NCBI RefSeq assembly: GCF_907165205.1
Contig: NC_058189.1
Location: 68,260,315 to 68,324,314 of the forward strand
Origin: Coccinella septempunctata
Taxonomy: Eukaryota > Arthropoda > Insecta > Coleoptera > Coccinellidae
Length of the DNA stretch: 64,000 bases
Direction of reading: 5' to 3'
Below, piece by piece: positions 1 to 11,744 of the stretch. The notes under the pieces are model-generated. The model was given only the letters and a program-made list of their open reading frames with translations, had not been told where the DNA came from and ran no database searches. Each line of letters begins with the position of its first letter. The stretch's first letter is position 1. A program made the position numbers and the translations under genes.

Positions 1-47
1 AAATCATAGATTCCTTTTTTTTGCAGACATAAAACTTCACTGCAAGA

Positions 48-152
48 CTGACATTTAAACTTCTTTTGGAGAAGATTGGACTACGAGAGTTTCAAATTAG
101 TCGAGGACAAATTCTGTGGACTGACTTTTTGAGCAATTATGATTATAAATGA
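48..152 (+). CDS. Possible last coding exon of an upstream gene (partial)
   Basis: An open frame of 34 codons ends in TGA at 150-152 and reads like a natural C-terminus, ending ...LWTDFLSNYDYK. A pyrimidine run with TGCAG lies at 13-26, but the frame has a TAA at 30-32, so the acceptor would have to be the weaker CTGCAAG ending at 46. An AATAAA near 333 could be the matching poly(A) signal. I do not recognise the family. If real, this is the tail of a plus-strand gene convergent with the E2 gene next door. Without the upstream exons this stays tentative. Confidence 0.3.
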   Translation: MTFKLLLEKIGLREFQISRGQILWTDFLSNYDYK

Positions 153-515
153 TACTTAAAAATGGATACTAAAATTTATATCCAATCTCATTGACCTAAA
201 ACTGAATCGATATACAAAAATTTTTACCCACACATCATGTTTTCATTACATTATTTCGCTGCATCTGACATTTCAATTCCTAAATTGAACTCATTGAGAT
301 AGTCGAGTATTTTATGTGCAAACGAAATTTATAAATAAAATGTTTGCCAGGTCCTATTTACTAAATTTGATTCATTTTCATGAATGAATCAAGTTTTACA
401 TTGAACCTTAAAAATGTTGCTGCTAAATAAATATAACAGATTGGGGGTAGGGAACTTTACTAGAACATGTGAAATTTTCAAATTGTATAAATTAAACAAA
501 TAAAAAAATATTAAT

Positions 516-1001
516 TTAATTTTTGTGTGTACTGATCATAGCATAAGTTTTTGTATATTCAGCGGCTTTTTCATTGAACAATTTCTTATTCAATTTGAAT
601 TCCTGGGCAATTTCAGGCATTAATGGATCGTCAGGATTGGGACTCTCCATAAGCATTCTGATAGCAATTAGTAATCCTTCTATACTCATGTTAGGCTTCC
701 ATCTACCTGCTGGAGGCATCTTCATCAGATCTAAGCATATTCTACCTGCGTCGTCAATGTTTGGATGATAAATTTTTGTTATAAATTTTATAGATGGGGG
801 AGAGAAAGGATATCTCTCTGGTAAATATACTTCTAGTCGAAAAACACCATTATGATAAGGGCTTTCATCTGGCCCTATTATTGTGGCACTAAGAATAATA
901 TAATTATCCCCTTCCTTGGTGTTCTCATCAACGTAGATGCAATTGGTATCGGAATCTTTCGACAGTTTCAAAAGTTCTTTCGCAATTCGTTGTTTATACA
1001 T
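516..1001 (-). CDS. UBE2T: Ubiquitin-conjugating enzyme E2 T-like
   Basis: Single-exon gene of 161 residues forming one complete UBC fold. Visible signatures are PERYPFSPPSIKF, the HPN tripeptide at residues 79-81 and the active-site cysteine C89 in GRICLDLMKMPPAGRW. The extension after the cysteine (LMKMPPAGRWKP) and the PNPDDPLM segment match the UBE2T class better than UBE2D or UBE2N. In the known family, UBE2T charges ubiquitin and works with the FANCL ligase to mono-ubiquitinate FANCD2/FANCI in interstrand crosslink repair in the nucleus; that role is inferred here. The human protein has a longer C-terminal tail; this one stops shortly after the fold. The first Met has no in-frame alternative upstream. 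The gene is head to head with the mitochondrial uS2m gene. Confidence 0.9.
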   Translation of the reverse strand: MYKQRIAKELLKLSKDSDTNCIYVDENTKEGDNYIILSATIIGPDESPYHNGVFRLEVYLPERYPFSPPSIKFITKIYHPNIDDAGRICLDLMKMPPAGRWKPNMSIEGLLIAIRMLMESPNPDDPLMPEIAQEFKLNKKLFNEKAAEYTKTYAMISTHKN

Positions 1002-1384
1002 TTCGTTACAGGAGTGAAACTAATTATCTAGATTTGAATCACCCAGGATTACTTTTAAACAATATCTCTTCCGTATTTTTGTAACATTAAATTGGTTTTT
1101 CATTCGTTATCATTCCAACTTTGAAGTATTCGAATTTCGTACCAACCAAAATTTCCAACGTAAACATTTCAGTTTTTTATCTCTAATTTCCCGGTTTTTC
1201 CGTAGAGAAAGTTTTCCGGTAATTTGTGACTACTCTCAATGTTGCCAACAATTTCCAATGTTTTCCATCGGTTGTTAAACCTGACATAACCTTAAAAAAG
1301 TAAAAAATTACAAAAATAATGAATATTTGGTACATTTTGTAACTATATCCCAATAATTCCAAAAAAAAATCTTTTATCACAATT
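1002..1384. promoter_or_regulatory. Bidirectional promoter interval between UBE2T and mRpS2
   Basis: The 383 bases separate two divergent start codons (minus ATG at 1001, plus ATG at 1385). The interval must hold both 5' UTRs and both core promoters. No TATA box at a convincing spacing is seen. An ORF on the minus strand (1183-1380) has no recognisable content and is not called. Confidence 0.5.
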
Positions 1385-2214
1385 ATGAACTTTCTACGAT
1401 CGACAAGAAAGTTGATAGAACGCTCCCCTACTTTAAGAAGTAGTAGATTATTTTCAGCTGTCCCTCAAACTGAAACAAATTCCCCCAATGAAACTGAATT
1501 GAAAAAAATTGACCATAATATATTGAAGCACCCCGACTATTTCCATGTTCATAATTTATTCACAGTGAAAGATTTGTTTGAAGCTAGAGTTCATTATGGT
1601 CATAAGGAAGGATCTATGGATAATCGAATGCTGCCTTATATTTACGGAAGTCGATTAGGCCATATCATATTTGATTTGAATATAACGGCAGAGTACTTGA
1701 GAAGAGCTCTGAACGTTGCTGCTCACATAGCATATAGGGATGGAATTATATTATTCTTTTTGAAAGGAGCTCAGAATTCCCATCTGGTGGAAAAAACCGC
1801 TTTGGAATGTGGAGAATTTGCCCATACAAGGTAAGATAAATTGCTCAAGAATTATTAATAATAATCTTCGATATTTGCAGATTTTGGAGAGGAGGAATCT
1901 TCACTAATGCCACAAAACAATTCGGCGCTGTGACAAGATTACCAGATTTATGCATTTTCTTCAACACAATGAACGATGTTCTGTTACAGCATACAGCTGT
2001 CAGAGACTCGGCCAAAATGGGAATTGCCACAATCGGAATCGTAGATTCTAATTGTAATCCTAATTTAATTACTTATCCAGTACCTGGAAACGATGATACA
2101 CCAACAGCTATTCAATTATATTGTGATTTATTCAAAAAGGCTATTCAAAGAGGAAAAGAAAAAAGGAAAGAACACATGAAAATATCAGAAAATTTGAATA
2201 ATAAAGAGAAATAA
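1385..2214 (+). CDS. mRpS2: Mitochondrial small ribosomal subunit protein uS2m
   Basis: Two exons, 1385-1830 and 1881-2214, joined over a 50-bp GT-AG intron (GTAAGA...TTTGCAG), give 259 residues. The protein has an Arg/Ser-rich N-terminus typical of a mitochondrial presequence, then the S2 signatures LFEARVHYGHKEG, GSRLGHIIFDLNIT and, across the splice, FWRGGIFTNATKQFG. The exon 2 half contains LPDLCIFFN and the conserved GIVDSNCNPNLITYPVPGND loop. It is a structural protein of the 28S mitoribosomal subunit in the matrix. An AATAAA overlaps the stop codon. It is divergently paired with the UBE2T-like gene, a common layout for insect housekeeping genes. Confidence 0.95.
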
Positions 2215-3710
2215 AAACCTGACTTCTAATTCTTTCATTTATTTCTGCCTCAGTTGAAACATTTGCGGCATTTTTCGAAAGTAAGGAGAATAACAGTCGT
2301 TGAGAGAAATATGGAGAGGTTAAGGAAAAGAAATGCGAGGGACGTACAAAAATTTCAAATTTATATATTTCATAGAGTATATAAATATAAAACATTAAAC
2401 AGATAACAGTAAAATCTTCAAAAAAATGTCTTAGTAAGATGATAGGTCATAAGTGCAAAAGAAGTTATCGTTCGTGTTTCTTCAAGTAAGTCACCATACT
2501 TGTCACAGTTTGTATTTTGTCAAATGTTTGGTTGTCTCGCGTCTAGAAATATCAAGGTGAATGAGTACATTTTGATTATACTGAGATGGTTCTTGGGTTA
2601 GTAGTTAAAAATGGATTGAAATTTAATCAACCTCATTCTTCTGAATAAGAAGTTATTTTTTGATATTATATTAAAATCCGAATACACAAGGAATGCTTTA
2701 TGCTTATACTCATGTTGCATTTGGATTCAGATGAAAAAACAATCAAAATGAATGCTTATTCAGTACTTAATTGCTCACTGTAATGATTATGATGAAATAC
2801 TAAGAATGAGTTGAATAGAAACTTCCACCACTTAGTTTGAAAATAATACTACAGATGTCTGGCAAAAAAGAAAAAATACATGCTATAAAAAAAGGTGAAA
2901 GTATGATAGATTGAGATTAACCAAAGGAGACAGAAAAACTTGAGCTTGAAAATTCGAAGCAAAATAAGAGAAAAACCACCAAAAGTTAAATTTGAAGTAC
3001 CCTTCACCTTTACTCCTTTCTCGATTTAGTATAGGCCTGTAAAGAAACTTCATTAGAAAGAAATTACGACATACACAATGATGCATCTAAGCTCGCACAA
3101 CCCCAAGTGTATTAAATATGCAGAATCTAAGAGAAAAATATTAAAAAGTCGTATATTTCAAACATAATAAGAGTATTAAGAATTTCAAATCATTTCTACA
3201 TAGAAAAATTATAAAAAAAACATAAATTATATCATAAACATAACTGTTTGGAATAAAATGGTAATGAATATACTTTCTTTGAGCACTGCATCCTGAAAAA
3301 AATATCTTGACAGTCGTAAAGAACTTCAAACATAATATCATCATCATGATATATGTTTCAAGATTAGTTTTCATCCTGAGAGCAAAAGTTTTGGTTAACA
3401 ATTATTATGCTGTAGGGAATTGACCACTAATGACTGGAAATGTAAAATTACGTATATGTATAGTAAAAAAGACAATACTGCTCCTATATGTATGTACATA
3501 TTTTACAACTTGAATCTCTTCATCAGAAAATTGGGAAAAAAAAAATTCAAACAAGTGTTCAAATTATCAAATCCTTATACAGCTGAAAGATCAAGGTTTA
3601 AATCAATATTAAACAACACGCGATGAGATTCAAATTGCAAATGGTAAAAAAAATAACACTGCATAAAATAATACAAAAAGCGGCAACCCACTAGCACATA
3701 CATTTATAAT
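2215..3710. other. Intergenic interval between mRpS2 and the DHRS7-like gene
   Basis: The AT-rich sequence lies between two convergent genes and should contain both 3' UTRs. Several ORFs of 60-86 codons occur on both strands, but none has family features, splice partners or biased codon use. No tandem repeat or mobile element is evident. Confidence 0.5.
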
Positions 3711-5036
3711 TTAAATAACTTGTACCTCTTGTAAGGTAAGTTCTTGAGAGTCCCTTAATTTGAATAATCGTTCAGGTCCAATAGTTTTAATTAGGCTGTT
3801 AGAAAAGAAAAAGTTAATTTTCTTGATGTTCCGACAACAAAATTGAATAAAGGCCGATGAGATTTTTTCGATACTCACAAATTGAATGAAACAGGAAAGT
3901 AGACTGCAAAATAGGTGAAGAGTATCACGGGTGATAAGGCGACCCAAGATTCCCTTATTTTATTGGCTAAAACCATTGCACAAAGATGTCCACATCTCTC
4001 ACCTGTCATCCTCCTATCTGTTGGTTGAACACTTTTGCCATATTTCTGAAAAATCATCATCATCCTAGAACCATGCCGGTAGCACCTAAAATGTTCTATT
4101 TACCTGACCAATAGTATTAGTGAAGCTTTCAGACAAAAAGTTCGTAGAAACAGGCCCCGGACAAATAATCGAAACCGAAAGGCCTCTACCAGTCTTCTCC
4201 GATCTCAAAGCATTCATGTAACCCTTGAAAACATTTTGAATAAAATAAAATTGTATCTGGTGATTACTTAAAACTCACATGAATTGCATGTTTGGTTCCA
4301 TCATAAGTTGCGGAATAAGGAACACCCACAATACCAGCAATGCTTGAAACTACAGCAATGTGTCCTCCACCAACGGTATTGAAATAGTTGACAGCTACTC
4401 TAGTTAGGTTAACAACCGAAAATGTATTCAATTCAAACATTTGTCGATCTACACCCATATCAATTGTTTCAAAGACGGCCCTCTGAGACCTTCCGGCATT
4501 GTTAAAAAGAATATCCACTTTACCGAAATGTCTGACTGCGTAGTCCCAATTTTTCTTGTGTGAGGAGAAATCGGTAACATCCATAGGTATAACGAGGACA
4601 TCGTTCTGAGAGAGCAAGGTTTTTGAAGCTTCTACAATTTATATACTTATTGAAAAGTGTTAATCAAGATTGAATTCCATGCAGAATTGTGTCTGCTTCT
4701 AGGCTTTAACACACCTATACAAGCTCTTTTCACCCTTTCGAGTTCTTCTCTTCGTCTAGCTGTTAAAACTAGTTTAACACCATTTTTGGCTAATGCTATA
4801 GCAGTGTGTTCTCCAATACCACTAGAAGCACCAGTAATGAACACAACTTTGCCTCTGAGATGACCTAAAATTGTTAAAATCAAAGGTGAAATGAAAAGTG
4901 TTCTTCATCATAATATACCTATGGGCTTTCCAAATTTATCATAAAATCCTGTTTCTAGGTCACAATCAAATATCAAAAATACAACTAAATAAACCACTAC
5001 ATAAATAATAAATAGATAAATTAAGAAGTCGAACAT
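3711..5036 (-). CDS. DHRS7: DHRS7-like short-chain dehydrogenase/reductase
   Basis: Six exons on the minus strand: 5036-4919, 4864-4715, 4631-4279, 4223-4104, 4045-3879 and 3795-3711. All junctions are GT-AG with matching phases, giving 330 residues. An N-terminal hydrophobic helix (residues 1-24) should anchor it in the ER membrane. The Rossmann fold shows TGASSGIG (50-57, NAD(P)H binding), NNAG (133-136), the catalytic Ser of SSIAG (186) and the YDGTK pair Tyr199/Lys203, followed by PGPVSTNF. The Ser-to-Tyr spacing of 13 is canonical for classical SDRs. After the SDR core come RMTGERCGHLCAMVLANK and a second hydrophobic stretch, as in DHRS7/DHRS7B-type enzymes. The substrate, probably a steroid, retinoid or other carbonyl, cannot be told. 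The first codon of the third exon lies upstream of the TTG at 4617, so that exon is read from 4631. Confidence 0.9.
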
Positions 5037-5846
5037 TTTTGTGTTCCTACAAGAAGAAATGGACACGGTAATGCTAAGATTAAGTACCGGGGCTCAAAGA
5101 TCAATTTTTAATAACACACTGTTCTGAAGTTACGTGGATATTATTTTAATTAATCAACAATCAACTTTCAGTTTGTTTACATGGCAAGCTAAAGGTCATC
5201 ATACACACACATGAAAGACATCACATAGGTATCACATATGTGAATCATGTGAAACTTGATATGAATCAAATGAACAGAAGCATTCATGAAAAATATGTGG
5301 GAAATCTAATCCAAATAATTACAACGAATAAATTAAATACCCCATTATTAATAGAGTCAAATAAATGTTAAAAGTCCCATGTTTATTTAAATGTGAAGTA
5401 GCAATAAAAATTTAAGAAATAGAATCGTGCATAAAATTTTTTAATAAACTTTTTCCCAAAGATTAGATCTTTGCCTTTTCCACTTAAACCACGTATCTTG
5501 GTCTGATGAAAAACTCAGTTCATTCCAATCAAGTATTTTCGGCTGATATGAGGAAAATTAATTAATAATTAATAGGTTGGACCTGGAAATGTCAAAAATA
5601 TCTGATTCGTCATCAAACTGATGAAACTGCAATTTCGTGTTTTTTTCAGTTAATTCAATAAATCCACTACAATTATTTTATATAGGCCTAATCTATAAAA
5701 AAATCGAGAGTTATTCAAGGCTATTATATATGTTATCGATTGTATCTGGTCAGAGTTCAGTTATGTTCTAATCATTTTCGCGTTCTTCATATCTATATTT
5801 CTCGCCGAAAGCTAGTCCCGTACATGAATTAAATTAATAATTAATA
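5037..5846. other. Divergent intergenic region, DHRS7-like / MOSPD2
   Basis: About 810 bases separate two divergent start codons, so both promoters should lie here. The sequence is AT-rich with no coding potential. No TATA box at a clear distance from either start is seen. Confidence 0.4.
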
Positions 5847-8800
5847 ATGGATCCTGAAAATACTAATGAGAGCATTACAGAACTCAGAAAACAGGCTCTT
5901 GAAAAAATTGATTCTGTTGGGGAAGATGGTACTAAACTACTGATATGCTATAATAATTAAGTAACCATTCTCATTTTGCAGCTATTCACCCCAAAGATTT
6001 GCAGCGAGTGAAAAAAGATGATAACTGGCTCAAAAGGTTTTTGAAGCATAATGATTTCAAACAAAAGGAAAGTTTTCAAATGCTCTGGACGGTGTTGCAA
6101 TGGAGAAAAGAAAATAATGTTAATGGTAAAATTTTAACCTCAAGAAGAATATCTATACTGTTTTATGTAATTCCTTCAATTTTTACTACTATTATTGCTA
6201 CCCTACAGATATTTGTGAAGAAAATGTTAGTATGGAGATACTTGTATCTGGTGGATTCTTTCCAAGAGGCAAAGACATTGACGGTTGTACACTCCTAATA
6301 TTTAAATGTAAAGAATATGTGAAAAATCAATATGAACCTGAGGTAACCCGAAGAACTGTTTTATATTGGATGGAAAGACTAGAAAGGTAGAGTAATCTTC
6401 AAGTATGTATTTATATGGAAATTTCTAAAAATTCATAATTTGCAGACAAACAAATGGACAACCAATCACTCTATTTTTTGATATGGAAAAATGTGGTCTT
6501 GCAAATATGGACTTAGATTTTACAAAATATTTGATAGGTCTTTTTAAGGATTATTATCCATTTTTTCTGAATTATGTGATTGTTTTCGAGATGCCTTGGA
6601 TATTAAGCGGTAAGTTCTTCTAGATATGATATCATCCCAAATATATAATGGATTTTATCTTTTTTCAATCTTCATTGAGTATTTCACTTGTCTATCAATG
6701 TTTCGCCAGTAAATTTTAACTCTTGATTTTGGGAAAGACCGGATAGCCCTCAAATTTTCAGATGTTGATAGAGCATTTATATAATGAAGCCATTTTCTGT
6801 TTCAGCTGCCTTCAAAGTGATAAAAAGTTGGTTACCTGAGAGAGCTGTGAAAAAAATTAAATTTGTCTCTAGATCCGATTTAGAGAAGTTTGTGCCTAAG
6901 GATCAAGCCTTGACTTGTTGGGGCGGGGAAGACGATTACACCTTTAGGTTTGAGTCAGAAGAAAAAGTTGATGAGGAAACGCTGAATTCAAACACCAACA
7001 ATCGAAAGGTTAGAAATTTATTGCTCTAGTTATTATTGTTAATTATCCCACAACGATATGGGGGTGATTCTTTAAGTCCTTACATTTTTATATCATCATC
7101 AAAACAAATTTTGAATCAACAAGTTTGGTAAGAAGTTTTGGTCATTATACAAGAAATAAACATATTAAAAATAGTTCAAAGTGTCTGATGTTGACCATGC
7201 TTTTCATTCAACATAATTTCAGTTGATAAAATGATATACTTTTTAAAATTGTTAAAAATTTGTAATCTGTATTCAAACCAATTAAGATTGAACAAGAGGT
7301 TATCTTTTTCCGGTTGGTTTAACCAGTAATAAACATGAGATAAGGTAGAATGTATATTGAGAGAGATGACCAAAGCTTTTTGGAAAAAAATTACTTTCAG
7401 TTGTGTAGAATTTTTTTGTATAGCTGAAGGGTAAGTTAGAAAGGCATACATTATTTCAGTTTGGTCAAAAGTCGAACGTTATCGTGTCAATGCTGATAAA
7501 TAAGAAATAAAGAAGGCAATTTTTGTCAGATATCTCAATGTCGAAATTTATTCAAAATTGGACCGCGTTCGGCGCTCAGTTCTGTCAGTTTACGCAAATT
7601 TTTTATTGGTTCGCAGATATAACGGAAGTTAGATCAACTGTCATCATTATTTCCTGTAGGTTTTCTGTCCTGTGTAAATAATTAATTTTTTATATTGTTT
7701 TTGTTATCATCTAAATTTTCTACCGAAAAATGAAGAACAGTACAATTGAATTTTCATTTCTTTCCGTCATCACGTCATGATATTCCATCGAACTCGATAA
7801 ATTTCTTCATTGAGTTCTCTCGCAGAAAATACCGGAAACTGCCATGTTGTGACGTAACGAATTTAAGGAAACTGGAGTTTGAATTTCGAAAATTTGGTGC
7901 TACATATATCGGAAAAATGTTGATCAGCCTTCTTTGAAAGTGGGATTTTCAATCTCACTGGTCTTCATTCTGTACTTTGAAATTTCGAGGTCGGTCTTCT
8001 TCGGTATTATATAATGATACACGTTCCGAAAGGCCAAATGAAACCGAATGGTGTTCACTGAATAAATTCATAGACTCGTAATATGAGTAAATGAATTAAA
8101 TTATTAATCCATGAATGAATTTCACCCTGTATCTCTGAGGCTGCGTCTTCGGCTTCGGCGACGAATAATCGATAAATTTGTCTCAGGTCCGTTTCCATGA
8201 TGCAAAACAAATGTCAGACGTAGGAAGTTCAATTTTCGCTTCTGAAGGAGGTAAGTTTAATTAAACGTAAATAAAAATCATCATAAAAACGTTTATACAC
8301 CGTTAAAGATTTGACCTTGGGAAACATTCGCTTTTTTTTCGGCTTTCTCTCGATTCATTAACGATTACTTGCATGACTGATTATTATTACATAATCAGCC
8401 ACTTATTGTGATGTATTGTTACCATAAGGTTATCAACGAGCAATAAAGATATAACAGAAATAAGGCATTATTGAATTATTCAGATGGGAGAATATTGCTT
8501 TTTATGTTAGGAAAACAGAGTGCACATGTTATGCTATTGAACTTTCGTACCTACCATCTAGACACGATTAGTAATTTAATTTATGATTATGGAATTCAAA
8601 GCAACGTTAAAACTCAATTCAACGGTTATGTATTTATGAAAAATTTGTGAATCTGCACCTTTGGTCATATCCCGGATATATTAATGATTTTTGAGGCGGA
8701 ATATTTCACTAAGAACTCAATACTGTTTCAATGAGCTTTAATTCGGAATTATTTACATTTTATCTGATTTCAACATTATTTCAGAATTATCAAGCCTCAA

Positions 8801-10276
8801 TCAACTCATCCATTCATTTTATCAATATCTATGACCAATACGATTTGATTTTTCGAATTAACTGGTTGTTTGATAATGGTAAACTTTTAATGCTCGTCTG
8901 CACTGACTTATTTACGGCAAGCATAACGTTAATAAAGTCATACTTTTCGTTTTTCAGTGATTGTTTTGGTATAAATGGTTTAAATTTGGAATTGTTCCAG
9001 ATTTTTTGATAATAACGCAAATAGACCATAGAATATCAATCCTTAAAATTCCGTAGCATACTCAACGAAATTTTTTATGATATTAATAATTTGCAGATGG
9101 AGCTCTCATCAGAGTTGTCAGCCCCGAAGGACTGCTTAAATTCGTCAAAGATCACGACAATGATTTCGCCTGTAACTTAGTTCTGCAAAACATATCTACC
9201 TCTCATGTATCCTACAAGGTAAGATAAGTGATGCAGAGGTTTTCCCCTTCTCAAAAGTTTTGTTGGCAGGTTAAAACTACCACACCTGAGAAGTTCAGGG
9301 TGAGACCAGGAATAGGCATATTAGCTCCAGGCGCCACAATCATCATCAATATTTCCCTCTTGGCAGCTTATAAGACTGTAAACGTTTCTAAGGACAAATT
9401 TCTTATTCTTAGTACAGCTGTTGACCAGAAGGATATGTCCAGCGAAATGCTTCACCAGACATGGAAGGTAAAGTACTCATTTTAATTAGAAATTCGGCTA
9501 TGTTTTTAAATATATTTTTGATATGTGGTAAATTTTCAATCAAAATGGCAACATGCACGAACAAGCATGACATACCAAAGAGTGCTAAAATGTGGGCTAA
9601 AGTTACTCCTTGAAAGCATAGAGTTCTTTGTTGATAGTGCCAACCATAGACAGAAATTTTTTTTCTCAAACCTACCATAGAGAAAGGGTCTCTGAAACCT
9701 ACCAATCTCATTTGAAGCATAGAATAAATATCGTATTTTGTTCTGTGGCCTATTAACTGAGCAGCACAGATTACAGAGTAGGGCAGTGAATCCAAAGAGT
9801 TAAGTTGTTACTCTTTGTTAAATCATTGAGTTCACTCTAGCTGTTTCAAGAAAGATTGAGAAAGAAGAAGAAATCAGTCAAGCGCTTACAGTTTCTAATT
9901 AACTAACTAAAAAGCAAATATTATAGAGTTAGCCTAACCTAACTATAATATTTGCTTAAAAGGTTATTAATTTTTACAGAATACAACAGTTTCGAAGGAG
10001 AACCAAATTCATTTACGATGTGCACCAATGGGAGATGTCATCAAGAACGGATCGGTACCTTACGGATCTTCAGATGCCGAACCAAACTTGGGAAAAGTTA
10101 CTGCCACTTTACAAGATATCAGACGAAATCAATTAGAATTAAATCACAGCATCAAGTCGATGATGTACATACAGATAGCTTTATTAGTTCTAGTTCTAGC
10201 GGCTGTTTTGTATCTCATAACCTCGAAAAGTAGTCAGCAACTTCTTCCTCCCAACTCAGGAAATGGTGCTCTATAG
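5847..10276 (+). CDS. MOSPD2: Motile sperm domain-containing protein 2 (MOSPD2)
   Basis: Nine exons: 5847-5928, 5982-6125, 6209-6386, 6446-6609, 6806-7008, 8187-8250, 9097-9218, 9270-9467 and 9980-10276. All borders are GT-AG and all phases agree, giving 483 residues (human about 518). Residues 1 to about 230 form a CRAL-TRIO/Sec14 domain (WLKRFLKHNDF; SGGFFPRGKDIDG; LDFTKYLIGLFKDYYP; VIVFEMPWIL). An MSP domain follows from about 278 to 385 (RVVSPEGLLKF, LVLQNISTSHVSYKVKTT, RPGIGILAPGA). A linker and one transmembrane helix (about 447-465, MYIQIALLVLVLAAVLYLI) close the protein. This order defines MOSPD2, an ER tail-anchored protein whose MSP domain binds FFAT motifs at ER contact sites; the role here is inferred from the family. 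Intron 5 (1.2 kb) and intron 6 (0.8 kb) hold nothing recognisable. Confidence 0.9.
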
Positions 10277-11149
10277 CAATAGCGGTTAAAATTGGCGCCT
10301 GAGATTATTAAATACAGGGTGGAACCTATTATATTGGTTATGAGAAATTTAGTTTATGCATTCCTGTACTTATTTTGTCAGTTTATTGATGATTAGATTC
10401 AATGGCGCCAAGCTGTCAGATTGTATATCTTTAGTTAGCAAAAATGGTGATTTTGAACTAAAAGACAAGAAGGTGGTAGATAAATACTGAAAAATACATT
10501 CCAGGACAACTAGTATTCCTTAAAATGTGATTAAGAATTGTTAATGATGGAGTGGGTATAATTTATTCATTTGTAATTAATAACTTTCTTTGCCTTAAAT
10601 ATTGTATATTTATATTTGGCATTTTTGTAATATCAATTTTATTGAATATTAAAATATTTTGTTTTACTATGTTCTTTTCTTAAATAACGAGGATCCATCT
10701 TCATTTATGAGTTATAAGGGATTTTTGCAATGGCTACATTTTTCTTCGAGCTATACATAATATAATAATATACATTACAAAGGAAAATTCGATCCAAAGC
10801 GACTTGATCTGCAGGTAATGCAAACATTCGCTGAAGAATTTGAGAAAATTACTATCAAAATCAGAAATTTTACAAAAGGTTGTTTCTCGCCTTAAAAAAA
10901 AATAAATATATCTGCATTTCTATGGTATGGCTGAATTTTCATTAAATGAAATTCTATGTTACCCTTTTAAACGATGCTCAGTTTTTGGTTTATTGGATAT
11001 TTATTTAATTTTAAAATTTTTAGTTAAATCATGTTTCAATAATTCCTTTTAAATCTACTGCATCCAACTAAATCCCGCTACCAGAGACTCTCTGCCCGCT
11101 ACTTTACGCGGTAGTATTTGAAATGAAGAAGTTTATATTAAACAGGATT
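10277..11149. other. MOSPD2 3' region and intergenic sequence
   Basis: About 870 bases follow the MOSPD2 stop. AT-rich sequence with ATTAAA/AATATT-type signals near 10650 fits a 3' UTR end. No open frame or repeat of note is seen before the CTCF promoter region. Confidence 0.4.
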
Positions 11150-11243
11150 CTGCGCAATTGGCGGCATTAGACTTGGCCGCCATCTCTGGATTCATTTCAC
11201 AGTCGGTGATATCACGCCCTCACAGGACAATCTTGGAGTTAAG
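11150..11243 (+). promoter_or_regulatory. Probable CTCF core promoter and non-coding first exon
   Basis: A donor AAG|GTGAGA at 11243/11244 can pair with the acceptor TTTATAG at 11730, putting a non-coding exon 5' of the CTCF start at 11745. GGCCGCCATCTC at 11175-11186 is the reverse complement of a YY1/Pho-like GAGATGGCGGCC site of the kind often found at transcription starts. The transcription start itself is not resolved. Confidence 0.4.
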
Positions 11244-11744
11244 GTGAGAAACAAATTGTGATGTGTAAAATTTGGATTTTTCAGAGTATAATTCCAGCTT
11301 AGAACTCATTCCTTGGACTTTTGATAGTTTCTTATACATATTCACTAGATAACAGTTATCAAACAAAGGTAATAATGAGAGTAAATCGCTAACAATGCGG
11401 AGACATTCAAAGCTATTGAACTCATTGATGACAGCGCCTTCAGTGATAATTCGTTGAATTTTTGTTGAAATGCCCCCTACGAGCGATTTCCTAAGTTATT
11501 TGTCATACGTCTTGTAATTAATTTCGTTAAAATCTCGTTTATAAATTAAAAACTCCTAATTTGTGTTCGACAGAAGCCGTTGTAAACCGAAAAATGGCGT
11601 CTAACGCTTTCTCTATAAAATTCACCAAGCTTACGTCAATATTTACTGGCTTGTTCATTCCCCTTTTCTTCAATATCGACTCTTGGCTATGTGTTCCTTG
11701 ATGTATTTTCGAAATTGTTTGTGTTTATAGGAAGCTAGTGCAGG

